The translations under genes and the position numbers were made by a program. Of a stretch of DNA of 64,000 nucleotides, positions 7,349-15,764 are shown one piece after another. Within the stretch, counting starts at the first letter, position 1, and each line of letters begins with the position of its first letter. This DNA is from Acidimicrobiales bacterium (GTDB taxonomy: Bacteria; Actinomycetota; Acidimicrobiia; Acidimicrobiales; SZUA-35). The DNA is taken from assembly GCA_041394265.1 (NCBI GenBank), contig JAWKIO010000005.1, forward strand, positions 4,092,001 to 4,156,000. Direction: 5' to 3'. The notes beneath the pieces are model-generated. The model made no database searches. It was not told the origin of the DNA and was given only the letters and a program-made list of their open reading frames with translations.

Positions 7349-9331
7349 ATGACATCGGTGTGGCCAGATCTCGAACCGATTCTCGCGAAGGTGCAGAAGC
7401 CGGCGCGCTACATCGGCGGTGAAGATGGCGCCGGCGCGAAGCCCCCGGCCCCCGGTCTGGTCAGCTGGCTCTTCATGTATCCCGATGCCTACGAAATCGG
7501 CCTGCCGAACCAGGGTCTGCAGATCCTCTACGAGATCGCCAACGAGCGAGCCGACACCCGGGCCGATCGGGCCTACTGTCCCTGGATCGACCTCGAGGCC
7601 GAGATGCGGGCCCGCTCGATCCCGCTGTTCTCGGTCGAGCACCACACGCCGGCTCGCGAGTTCGACATCATCGGCTTCAACCTGTCGGCCGAACTCACCT
7701 ACACCAACGTGCTCAACGCGATCGACCTCGCTCAGGTGCCGCTGCGCACGGCCCAGCGGTCGGTCGACGATCCGCTGATCATGGCCGGTGGGCACTGCAC
7801 CTACAATCCCGAGCCGCTCGCCGACTTCCTCGACGTGGTGGTCCTGGGCGACGGTGAGGAAGCGATCGGCGAGATCACCGAGGTCGTGGCCGCGTTCCGG
7901 TATGGCACCGGCACAAGCAACCGTTCGTCGGCCGGCACCCGGGAAGACCTGCACCGCGAACTGGCGAAGATCGAGGGTGTCTACGTCCCCTCGCTGTACG
8001 AGCCGCACTACGAAGGCCCGGCGCTCGTCGCCATGACCCCGAAGTTCCCGGGCGTGCCCGAACGGATCGAGAAGCGCACGATCGCCGACCTCGCCGAGTG
8101 GCCGTACCCGAGGAACCAGCTGGTGCCGCTCACCGAGGTGGTGCACGACCGTCTCAACGTCGAGGTCTTCCGCGGCTGCACCCGGGGCTGTCGTTTCTGC
8201 CAGGCCGGCATGATCACCCGTCCGGTGCGTGAGCGCCCGGCCGACCAGGTGCGGTCGATGGTGGCCCAGGGATTGCGGCGCACCGGTTACGACGAGGTGT
8301 CGCTCACCTCGCTGTCCACGGCCGACTTCAGCGGCATCTCGCCCACGGTCACCGGCATCATGGACGACGCCGAGGCGGCCAACTGTGGGCCGGTCACCGT
8401 GTCGCTTCCCAGCCTGCGGGTCGACGCCTTCGGGGTCGACATCGCTGCCCAGCTGCAGCGGGCGAAGCGCAGCGGGCTCACGTTTGCTCCCGAGGCCGGC
8501 ACCTGGCGCATGCGCCAGATCATCAACAAGCTGATCCGTGAGGAAGACCTCTACGAGGCCGTCGATGCCGCCTACTCACAGGGTTGGCAGCGGGTGAAGC
8601 TCTACTTCCTCACCGGGCTGCCGTCGGAGACCGACCCCGACACCCTCGGCATCGCCGAGCTGGCGAAGAACTGCGTCGAGATCGGCAAGAAGCACAACAA
8701 GCGTGCGAGCGTCACCGCATCGGTCGGCGGGTTCGTGCCCAAGCCGTTCACTCCGTTCCAGTGGTTCGGCCAGAACACCACCGAGGAACTCCAGCGCAAG
8801 ATCAACCTGCTGCGCGAATCCACCCGCAAGATGAAGGGTGTCCAGCTCAAGTGGCACGACGCCCGAGCCACACTCGCCGAAGGCATCGCGAGCCGCGGCG
8901 ACCGCCGCATCGGCGACGTCCTCGAAGAGGTGTGGCGGGCCGGCGGCACCTTTCAGGAGTGGACCGAATTCTTCGACCTCGAACGCTGGACCACGGCCAT
9001 GGCCAACGCCGGGCTCGATCCCGACTGGTACGTCCACCGGCACCGCACCGAAGACGAGTACCTGCCGTGGGACCATCTCTCGGCCGGACTCCACAAGGAC
9101 TTCCTCTGGCAGGACTGGCAAGACGCCCTCGCCGAGGTCGGTCTGCCCGATTGCCGATGGACCCCGTGCTACGACTGCGGAGCCTGCACCGGCTACGGCA
9201 TCGAGCACGTCGTCGCGTCCGCCACGCCACCCGCCGGTGGCAGCCAGGGCACCGGGCAGGATCTGTCGACCGGCGGTGCCACCCCGGTGGTCCTGTCGCC
9301 CACCCGGCTCGCTTCGTCGGCGAGGTCCTGA
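7349..9331 (+). CDS. TIGR03960 family B12-binding-domain radical SAM protein
   Basis: The 660-residue product has an N-terminal cobalamin-binding-like region (YPDAYEIGLPNQGLQILY, then LSAELTYTNVLNAIDLA) and a radical SAM core. The iron-sulfur motif CTRGCRFC (Cys277, Cys281, Cys284) reads CxxxCxxC. The C-terminal part has a second Cys cluster, CYDCGACTGYGIE. In the family this gene is nearly always followed by the TIGR03936 gene, as here 6 bases downstream, and both sit beside RNase E/G. A role in tRNA or RNA modification is often suggested from this neighbourhood, but the reaction is not established. Confidence 0.93.
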   Translation: MTSVWPDLEPILAKVQKPARYIGGEDGAGAKPPAPGLVSWLFMYPDAYEIGLPNQGLQILYEIANERADTRADRAYCPWIDLEAEMRARSIPLFSVEHHTPAREFDIIGFNLSAELTYTNVLNAIDLAQVPLRTAQRSVDDPLIMAGGHCTYNPEPLADFLDVVVLGDGEEAIGEITEVVAAFRYGTGTSNRSSAGTREDLHRELAKIEGVYVPSLYEPHYEGPALVAMTPKFPGVPERIEKRTIADLAEWPYPRNQLVPLTEVVHDRLNVEVFRGCTRGCRFCQAGMITRPVRERPADQVRSMVAQGLRRTGYDEVSLTSLSTADFSGISPTVTGIMDDAEAANCGPVTVSLPSLRVDAFGVDIAAQLQRAKRSGLTFAPEAGTWRMRQIINKLIREEDLYEAVDAAYSQGWQRVKLYFLTGLPSETDPDTLGIAELAKNCVEIGKKHNKRASVTASVGGFVPKPFTPFQWFGQNTTEELQRKINLLRESTRKMKGVQLKWHDARATLAEGIASRGDRRIGDVLEEVWRAGGTFQEWTEFFDLERWTTAMANAGLDPDWYVHRHRTEDEYLPWDHLSAGLHKDFLWQDWQDALAEVGLPDCRWTPCYDCGACTGYGIEHVVASATPPAGGSQGTGQDLSTGGATPVVLSPTRLASSARS

Positions 9332-9337
9332 CGCCCC

Positions 9338-10042
9338 ATGAAGATCCGCCTGCGTTACGCGAAGAACGGCAAGGTGCGTTTCACCAGCCATCGCGATGTC
9401 GCTCGACTGTTCGAGCGAGCCTTTCGAAAGCTACGGCTTCCGGTCTCGTACACCGAGGGGTTCTCGCCTCGACCGAAGCTCAGCTTCGGCCTGGCGCTCT
9501 CGGTGGCCCACGAATCAGATGCCGAATACCTCGACGTCGACCTTGCTACCTCGGTCGACCTCGGGGACTTCTGCGCCCAGATGACCGCTGCACTGCCTGA
9601 CGGCCTCGACGTCGTCAGTGCCGTGCCGCTCGAGTCGGGCTCGGTATCGCTGCAGCAAGCCATCGTCGCCTGCAGCTGGGAGATCGAGGTCATCGGCCTC
9701 CCGCCCTCCGAGGTAGCCGTCGCCGTGGCGTCGATCATCGACGCCACCGAACTTCCGCTGGAACGCACGCGGAAGGGAAAGGTCGCCGTGGTCGATGTCC
9801 GCCCCGCCATTCTCGAACTCGAGATTCAGGGGCCGACAGATCGTGGCGTGCGACTGGCGGCCGTCCTGGCCACTGAATCCGTCTCGCTCCGACCTGCCGA
9901 ACTCGTGCAGCTCATCGGACCCGACGTCGAGGAAGGCCGGGTACGCCGCACCCACCAATGGACGAGTGTCGAACCAGAACGAAGCGAGCCGATCGGCCGC
10001 ACGCTGGTGACGACCGGGCAACCCCACGGGGGAGCCACATGA
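9338..10042 (+). CDS. TIGR03936 family radical SAM-associated protein (DUF2344)
   Basis: The 234-residue protein matches the DUF2344 family, with the start MKIRLRYAKNGKVRFTSHRD and the YTEGFSPRPKLSFGLALSV segment. It has no Cys cluster of its own and is thought to act with the preceding radical SAM protein. Some actinobacterial homologues are fused to that gene. The start ATG lies 6 bases after the previous stop, and the Rne/Rng gene follows 15 bases downstream, so the three genes form one unit. Confidence 0.92.
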   Translation: MKIRLRYAKNGKVRFTSHRDVARLFERAFRKLRLPVSYTEGFSPRPKLSFGLALSVAHESDAEYLDVDLATSVDLGDFCAQMTAALPDGLDVVSAVPLESGSVSLQQAIVACSWEIEVIGLPPSEVAVAVASIIDATELPLERTRKGKVAVVDVRPAILELEIQGPTDRGVRLAAVLATESVSLRPAELVQLIGPDVEEGRVRRTHQWTSVEPERSEPIGRTLVTTGQPHGGAT

Positions 10043-10057
10043 GAAGGGACTCACACC

Positions 10058-11998
10058 ATGTCCGACGCCTCCGAGAACGGCGGATCCGCATCTGCCGACC
10101 GGGCGCCGAAGCAAGCGCCGACCAGTTCGCCGCCCACCAACGCCAACCCATCCTCCGACACCACACCTGCCGCCAACACCTCGGCGAACGGCCGACCCGC
10201 CCGAGCAGCGGCCACCCCGCCGCCGTCCGTGCGACCCAAGCCCCGCATCGGCGACTCGCGCCCGGCGCCCCTCGAACCCGCAGGCCAGTCGTCGGGTGGC
10301 GGGGGGTCGTCGCCCGAGGGTGACGGCGGCGGCAATCGCTCCCAGCCTCGCAAGCGGAACCGTCAACGGCCACCGCGCAACGACGCCGACCGCGAGTCCG
10401 GCGGCGGTGCTGGTGGCAACGGAAACGGTCGTGGCACGCGCCGCCAAGCCCAGCAGGGCGACGGCGACACCAGCGGCGACAACCGCCGCCAACAGCAACA
10501 GGGCGGCCAGCAGCGAAATGGGGGAGGAGCCGACGGCGGCGACGGCAAGCCGCGGCGAAAGCGTCGCCGCAGCCGTTCGAAGTCCGGTGGCGGCGACGCC
10601 AACCGTCAGTCCGGAGGCCAGCGCAACGGTGGCGCCAACGTGGTCGAACACATCGTGGCCGACGCACCGGTCGAGCTCGACGAGTCACAGCTCGAGAGCC
10701 GACGTGGACGGAGCCGCAAGGGCAGAGCGGTCGGCCGCTACGTCATGGCTGTCTCCAAGCAGGGCGACGCCACCCACATCGCCATCCTCGAGGGTCGCAA
10801 CCTGATCGAGTACTACGTGTCACGCGCGGCCGACGACACGTTCCAGATCCACGGCAACATCTACCTCGGCAAGGTCCAAAACGTCCTGCCCGGCATGGAA
10901 GCGGCCTTCGTCGACATCGCCACCCCCAAGAACGCCGTCCTCTACCGGGGCGACGTGCAATACGACAAGGCCGACTTCGAGGGATCGGGTAACGCTCAAC
11001 CGAAGATCGAGCAGATCCTCAAGGCCAAGCAGACGGTGCTGTGTCAGGTCACCAAGAACCCGATCGCGCACAAGGGGGCCCGCCTCACCACCGAGGTGTC
11101 GCTGCCGGGCCGTTTCGTGGTGCTGGTGCCGAACTCCGACACCTACGGCATCTCGAAGCGCCTACCCGACGCCGAGCGCAAGCGTCTCCGGAAGATCCTC
11201 GACAAGGCTCGACCAAAGGAGCACGGCATCATCGTGCGCACGGCAGCCGAGAACGTCACCGCCGAAGAGATTCAACGTGACGTCAAGGGTTTGATCCAGC
11301 AGTGGGAGCAGATCGAGAAGCTGGCCAACCAGACCAAGGCGCCGGCGCTGCTCTACCGCGAACCCGAGATGTCGGTGCGGGTCATCCGCGAGGAGTTCAA
11401 CAAGGAATACCGGGCCGTCATCATCGACGACAAGTCGCTCTACGACGAGGTGTCGTCGTATGTGTCGGTGATCACCCCGGCGCTGGCCGACCGGGTCGAG
11501 TTCTACGACGAGGCCGCCGAGGGCCTGCCGATCTTCGAGCGCTATCACGTGCACGAGCAGCTCCACAAGGCGCTCGACCGCAAGGTGTGGCTGCCGTCGG
11601 GCGGTTCGCTCATCATCGAGCACACCGAGGCGCTCACGGTGATCGACGTCAACACCGGCAAGAACGTGGGCTCGTCGAGCCTCGAGGAGACGGTCTACCG
11701 GAACAACCTCGAAGCAGCCGAAGAGGTCGCTCACCAGCTGCGATTGCGCGACATCGGCGGGATCATCGTCATCGACTTCGTCGACATGGAAGACAAGAAG
11801 AATCGAGACGACGTCACCCGCACGCTGCGCCAGGCGCTGGCCAGGGACAAGACCCGCACCCAGCTCTACGAGATCGGCGAACTGGGGCTGGCCGAGATGA
11901 CCCGCAAACGCATCGGCGAGGGGTTGCTCGAATCGTTGTCGTCGCGCTGCCCGCACTGCGACGGGCGGGGACATGTCCTCGAGGCCGGAGTGCGCTGA
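10058..11998 (+). CDS. rne: Ribonuclease E/G family endoribonuclease
   Basis: This endonuclease processes rRNA and degrades mRNA. Of its 646 residues, the first ~220 are low complexity: first Ala/Pro/Ser-rich, then Gly/Asn/Gln/Arg-rich with GGNRSQPRKRNRQRPPRND-like runs, likely a disordered RNA-binding scaffold. The S1 domain begins near residue 255 (HGNIYLGKVQNVLPGMEAAF). The DNase I-like catalytic sheet carries two metal-binding Asp motifs, LTVIDVNTGK and IIVIDFVDM. The Zn-link Cys pair reads CPHC at the very end, so there is no long C-terminal degradosome scaffold. The scaffold here is N-terminal, the reverse of E. coli RNase E. An AGAAGGGA ribosome binding site precedes the ATG. Confidence 0.93.
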   Translation: MSDASENGGSASADRAPKQAPTSSPPTNANPSSDTTPAANTSANGRPARAAATPPPSVRPKPRIGDSRPAPLEPAGQSSGGGGSSPEGDGGGNRSQPRKRNRQRPPRNDADRESGGGAGGNGNGRGTRRQAQQGDGDTSGDNRRQQQQGGQQRNGGGADGGDGKPRRKRRRSRSKSGGGDANRQSGGQRNGGANVVEHIVADAPVELDESQLESRRGRSRKGRAVGRYVMAVSKQGDATHIAILEGRNLIEYYVSRAADDTFQIHGNIYLGKVQNVLPGMEAAFVDIATPKNAVLYRGDVQYDKADFEGSGNAQPKIEQILKAKQTVLCQVTKNPIAHKGARLTTEVSLPGRFVVLVPNSDTYGISKRLPDAERKRLRKILDKARPKEHGIIVRTAAENVTAEEIQRDVKGLIQQWEQIEKLANQTKAPALLYREPEMSVRVIREEFNKEYRAVIIDDKSLYDEVSSYVSVITPALADRVEFYDEAAEGLPIFERYHVHEQLHKALDRKVWLPSGGSLIIEHTEALTVIDVNTGKNVGSSSLEETVYRNNLEAAEEVAHQLRLRDIGGIIVIDFVDMEDKKNRDDVTRTLRQALARDKTRTQLYEIGELGLAEMTRKRIGEGLLESLSSRCPHCDGRGHVLEAGVR

Positions 11999-12092
11999 TC
12001 GCCAGGTTGCACCGCTCGCCAGCGGCCAGGAGAAAATGACACCGTTGTGATGTGTGGATCGGGTGGCGCAGCGATGTTGCGCCGCTAACCTC

Positions 12093-12098
12093 TACCGT
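12093..12098 (+). promoter_or_regulatory. -10-like hexamer region before rplU
   Basis: TAACCT (12086-12091) and TACCGT (12093-12098) lie just before the rplU ATG at 12101. If the first is the -10, the transcript would be nearly leaderless. A GGCGCA/TGCGCC dyad at about 12065-12083 lies upstream of these and so outside such a transcript. Confidence 0.35.
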
Positions 12099-12100
12099 CT

Positions 12101-12409
12101 ATGTACGCAGTCGTTGCCACAGGTGGCAAGCAGTATCGGGTCGAGGAAGGCCAGCAGCTCCAGGTGGAGCGGCTGGGTGAAGCCGGCACCGAGGTCGAAC
12201 TCCGACCGGTCCTTCTCGTCGACGGTTCCGAGGTGCTCGCCACCCCCGAACAGCTGTCGGGCGTGTCGGTCTCGGCTCGGGTCATCGGCGAGTCCAAGGG
12301 ACCGAAGATCGACGGGTTCACCTACAAGAACAAGACCAACCAGCGTCGTCGGTATGGCCATCGCCAGACCTACGCCACGGTGGAGATCACCGGAATCAAG
12401 AGGGGCTGA
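12101..12409 (+). CDS. rplU: 50S ribosomal protein L21
   Basis: This is a structural protein of the large ribosomal subunit that binds 23S rRNA. The 102-residue product has the standard length and opens MYAVVATGGKQYRVEEGQ, with KNKTNQRRRYGHRQTYATVEI near the end. It directly precedes rpmA with one base between stop and start, the conserved rplU-rpmA operon; obgE follows further downstream after the inserted pilin genes. Confidence 0.98.
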   Translation: MYAVVATGGKQYRVEEGQQLQVERLGEAGTEVELRPVLLVDGSEVLATPEQLSGVSVSARVIGESKGPKIDGFTYKNKTNQRRRYGHRQTYATVEITGIKRG

Positions 12410-12410
12410 G

Positions 12411-12662
12411 ATGTCAAAGACCAAAGGTGGCGGTTCAACTCGCAACGGTCGTGATTCCGAGGCCAAGCGCCTCGGCGTGAAGTGCTTCGACGGCACCCAG
12501 GTGCAGCCCGGGTCCATCATCGTGCGCCAGCGTGGCACCAAGTTCCACCCCGGCCGCAACGTCGGCATCGGTGGCGACGACACCCTCTTTGCCACGGCCG
12601 AAGGCAAGGTGAAGTTCGGGTTCCGCAAGGGCCGCAAGCTGGTCGACGTCCTCACCGACTGA
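12411..12662 (+). CDS. rpmA: 50S ribosomal protein L27
   Basis: This large-subunit protein has an N-terminus that reaches the peptidyl transferase centre. The 83-residue product starts MSKTKGGGSTRNGRDS at ATG 12411, one base after the rplU stop, and contains LGVKCFDGTQVQPGSIIVRQ and FHPGRNVGIGGDDTLFA. There is no N-terminal cleaved extension of the Firmicutes type. A longer in-frame extension upstream of 12411 lies inside rplU and is not used. A strong hairpin follows 46 bases downstream. Confidence 0.98.
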   Translation: MSKTKGGGSTRNGRDSEAKRLGVKCFDGTQVQPGSIIVRQRGTKFHPGRNVGIGGDDTLFATAEGKVKFGFRKGRKLVDVLTD

Positions 12663-12707
12663 CACCGGGTTTCCCGACGAGCCCGGCTCGTCGATACCAA
12701 GAGTCGA

Positions 12708-12734
12708 ACGAAGGCGCCCACGGGGCGCCTTCGT
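12708..12734 (+). terminator. Hairpin terminator after rplU-rpmA
   Basis: A perfect 12-bp inverted repeat (ACGAAGGCGCCC with GGGCGCCTTCGT) is separated by a 3-base loop. There is no long T run after it, as is common for GC-rich actinobacterial intrinsic terminators. Confidence 0.75.
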
Positions 12735-12827
12735 CGCGTCACGACCCGCCCTGCCGGGTCGAATGACTCACCAGGAGATCGGCAAGAGAGCATCAAGAGT
12801 TCGGCCACATGTGCCGATAGGACCTCC

Positions 12828-13481
12828 ATGCACTCGCCGAACAGCAGGCGTCGCCAGCGCGAACGCGGATCGACCATGGTGGAGGCGGCATTCGTCACGC
12901 CCGTCTTCTTCCTGCTGATCTTCGGGATCATCGAGTTCGGCTTTCTCTTTCGCGACTACCTCACGGTGTCGAACGCGGCGTCAGTCGGGGCTCGCTCTGC
13001 GTCGGTTGCCGGCAACGATCTCGACGCCGACTTCTTCACGCTGCGCAGCGTGAATCACGGTCTGGCCGCCATCAACCTGCAGGACCTCGAGTCGATCGTG
13101 ATCTTCGAAGCGTCCGGTCCCGATGACGAGCCTCCGGCCAATTGCATCGGGCCGACCGGCACCTCACAGGTGTCTTCGGGTTCCCAACGTGGGTGCAACG
13201 TGTACCACGCCTACGAACTCTCGCTCGGCCTGGTCGAGGACGACGGCCTCGGCAACGAAGTCGCGACCACCTATTTCGGCTGCCATCCGGCAACCGGTAG
13301 CGATCCGGCGTCGGTCGACATCTCGTTCTGTCCGTCGAGCCGCGACCCCCGGCTGCCCGACCCCGACTTCGTGGGTGTCTACGTGGCGGTGAATCACAAG
13401 ATGATCACCGGGTTCTTCGGCACCAATCGCACGTTGACCGACACCAAGGTCATCCGCCTCGAGCCGGAGCGCGCCACCTGA
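12828..13481 (+). CDS. TadE family pseudopilin-like protein
   Basis: The 217-residue protein has a basic leader (about 10 Arg/Lys in the first 18 residues), then GSTMVEAAFVTPVFFLLIFGIIEFGFLF. This is the TadE signature, with a conserved Glu followed by a single hydrophobic helix. The rest is probably extracytoplasmic with paired Cys. TadE-like proteins are minor pilins of Flp/Tad pili or of related surface apparatus. It overlaps the next TadE gene by one base and starts a three-gene set. Confidence 0.85.
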   Translation: MHSPNSRRRQRERGSTMVEAAFVTPVFFLLIFGIIEFGFLFRDYLTVSNAASVGARSASVAGNDLDADFFTLRSVNHGLAAINLQDLESIVIFEASGPDDEPPANCIGPTGTSQVSSGSQRGCNVYHAYELSLGLVEDDGLGNEVATTYFGCHPATGSDPASVDISFCPSSRDPRLPDPDFVGVYVAVNHKMITGFFGTNRTLTDTKVIRLEPERAT

Positions 13482-14092
13482 TGTATCGCCGTTCTCTCAC
13501 ACGACGCCACAACGGCGAACGCGAGCGGGGCTCGGTCCTCGTCGAGCTCACCATGGTGCTTCCCCTGCTCATCACCCTCGTGCTCGGCATGATGGAGATG
13601 GGCATGGCCTGGCGCGACCAGCAGACCATCGTCCAGGCCTCTCGCCAGGGCGCCCGCGTCGGATCGCATCTCGGCGACGACGCCACCGCCGACCAGCAGG
13701 CCATCGAGGCCGCGCTGGCCGTGCTCGATGCGGATCAACTCGCCAACATCCGGCGCATCATCGTCTACAAGGTGACCACTGCCGACGGTGCGGTGCCGCC
13801 GAACTGTCTCGCCGTGAGCACGTCCTCGGCGACCGGCGGCGTGAACGGCACCTGCAACGTCTACAACAAGGCCGGCATCGACTCGGGCACGTACAACCTG
13901 ACCTACTGGCGCTCGGCACCCAGCACGCCGGGCGGAACCAACGGACGCAAGGTCACCCTCACCGGCACCGGTCCCGACCGCATGGGGGTGTACGTCGAGG
14001 TGCACCGCCCGTGGTTCACCGGCTACTTCCCCGGCGATGGCTCGACCCTTCGGGCCATCAGCGTGATGCAATTGGAGCCCGACCTCACATGA
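13481..14092 (+). CDS. TadE family pseudopilin-like protein (second copy)
   Basis: The 203-residue protein repeats the layout of its upstream neighbour: a basic leader, GSVLVELTMVLPLLITLVLGMMEMG as the TadE signature and helix, then WRDQQTIVQASRQGARVGS. The C-terminal ~130 residues would be outside the membrane and contain a Cys pair. It is coupled to both neighbours by 1-base and 4-base overlaps. It may be a divergent duplicate of the preceding gene. Confidence 0.85.
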   Translation: MYRRSLTRRHNGERERGSVLVELTMVLPLLITLVLGMMEMGMAWRDQQTIVQASRQGARVGSHLGDDATADQQAIEAALAVLDADQLANIRRIIVYKVTTADGAVPPNCLAVSTSSATGGVNGTCNVYNKAGIDSGTYNLTYWRSAPSTPGGTNGRKVTLTGTGPDRMGVYVEVHRPWFTGYFPGDGSTLRAISVMQLEPDLT

Positions 14093-15726
14093 CCGACATC
14101 GATCGCCCGACGCACGCCACCGAACGGGAGGGCGAGCGCGGGTACGTGCTCGCCACCACGGCGCTTCTGCTCATCCCCCTGATGATCTTCGCTGCTCTCG
14201 CCGTCGATGTCGGCGGTTGGTACTCGCGAGCCAACCAGGTGCAGCGGGCAGCCGACGCGTCGGCACTCGCTGCCGTCGTGTGGATGCCCGATGACGCGAA
14301 GGCCCTCCAGGTGGCGCTCCAGACGGCAAAACAGAACGGCTTCGACGCCACCGATCCCGATGTCGACGTACAGCTCAGCATCATCAACTCACAGTCGGTT
14401 CGAGTCGACATCACCGCCAAGGGCGACACCTACTTCGGTGGCGTTGTCCAGCAGGACGACCTCGACCTGCACCGCTTCGGCACCGCTGAGTTCATCCTTC
14501 CCGTGCCGATGGGCAACCCGTCGTCGGCGCTCGGCACCGGCAACCAGCCCCAGGTGGGCGGAACACAGGAAGGCATCTGGCTTGCCGTCAACTCGAAGTG
14601 CTACGGCCGCCAGCAGGGTGACCAGATCTCCTCGGCGGTCCAGGGCGCGGCCGGGTCGTGCACTCATTCAACTGCCATCGCCAATCCTCAGTACGAGCCC
14701 GAAGGGTTCTATTACGTGCTCGACGTTCCTGCCGGTGCGCTGACGCAGAACTGGACCGTGCAGTTCTACGAGCCGGGCATCTGTAGCTCCCAGGAGGGAA
14801 GCAGCTCGGGGTCGTCGCCCGGTCCGCAGTTGCAGACCAGGCTGTACCGGGCCGACAACACCCTCATCACCGACACCGACAACATCGTCGACACCAATCG
14901 GCAGTCAGCGCTGCCGACCGGCACAGGGTTCGTCAAGACGTTCGGCCTGAGCGAGGGTTGCAGCTCGGGCAGCGTGGCGAACCGCTGGGTTTCGGCGTTC
15001 GAGATCCAGAGCTCTGACCCGGCCGGTCGCTGGATCCTCAACGTGCGGTCGCGGGACAACAACTCCGAGAATGGCATCAACACCTTCGCCATCCGCATGA
15101 CTCCCTCGAACGCCATCGGCACGGCGTGCACCACGGTCTCGGGCGCCAACCTGACGACCTGCCCCCGGGTGTACGCCAAGGACTATCTGTCGATCTACGC
15201 CGCCGAGGACGACTCGTATGGCAACACGGTGCTGAGCACGAACCCTGCGTCGTTCTACCTGGCCGAGATCGACACACAGCATGCGGGCAAGACGCTCGAG
15301 GTGACCCTTTTCGATCCGGGCGAAGGTATGGCGAACCTCCAGATCGTCGCCCCCGACCGTACTCGTCCCGCGTTCACCTGGGAGACGATCGACCAGGCCG
15401 AGTTCGGTATCACGGCCAACGTGAACGACCGTACGGGCAACAGCACCAGCTGCTGGACCACGGTGACGGCCGGTGACCCGACGACGACGACCGCCGGCAA
15501 CTACCAATGCCTAGTGGTCGATGGTGACCCATCGGGACCGGGCCGCAATCCGATCTTCAACAACCAGACCGTCCGCATCCGGCTCACGATCCCGGCCAAC
15601 TCGGGCTGTGTGAGTGGTGACTGCTGGTGGCGCATCCGGTATCAGCCGAAGTCCGGTGTGGCGGTGACCGACCGCACGGTCTGGTCGGTGCGTGTGCTGG
15701 GTGACCCGGTCCGACTGAGCGAATAG
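14089..15726 (+). CDS. TadG-like pilus assembly protein
   Basis: The 545-residue protein has an N-terminal TadE/TadG-like segment, RGYVLATTALLLIPLMIFAALAVDVG, followed by GWYSRANQVQRAADASALAA, which is the signature of the Tad_N domain. The long remainder is a Ser/Thr/Gly-rich exported region with about ten Cys and no family I recognise. The start ATG overlaps the preceding stop (ATGA). No Tad ATPase, platform protein or prepilin peptidase is in the window, so the export machine must be encoded elsewhere. Confidence 0.8.
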   Translation: MTDIDRPTHATEREGERGYVLATTALLLIPLMIFAALAVDVGGWYSRANQVQRAADASALAAVVWMPDDAKALQVALQTAKQNGFDATDPDVDVQLSIINSQSVRVDITAKGDTYFGGVVQQDDLDLHRFGTAEFILPVPMGNPSSALGTGNQPQVGGTQEGIWLAVNSKCYGRQQGDQISSAVQGAAGSCTHSTAIANPQYEPEGFYYVLDVPAGALTQNWTVQFYEPGICSSQEGSSSGSSPGPQLQTRLYRADNTLITDTDNIVDTNRQSALPTGTGFVKTFGLSEGCSSGSVANRWVSAFEIQSSDPAGRWILNVRSRDNNSENGINTFAIRMTPSNAIGTACTTVSGANLTTCPRVYAKDYLSIYAAEDDSYGNTVLSTNPASFYLAEIDTQHAGKTLEVTLFDPGEGMANLQIVAPDRTRPAFTWETIDQAEFGITANVNDRTGNSTSCWTTVTAGDPTTTTAGNYQCLVVDGDPSGPGRNPIFNNQTVRIRLTIPANSGCVSGDCWWRIRYQPKSGVAVTDRTVWSVRVLGDPVRLSE

Positions 15727-15752
15727 GCGTCCGACCCTCGCCGGGGTGCCCC

Positions 15753-15758
15753 TATCCT
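15753..15758 (+). promoter_or_regulatory. -10-like hexamer (TATCCT) of obgE, probable leaderless promoter
   Basis: TATCCT ends 6 bases before the GTG start of obgE, matching the ndk arrangement. No ribosome binding site is seen between them. Confidence 0.4.
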
Positions 15759-15764
15759 CGGTAG

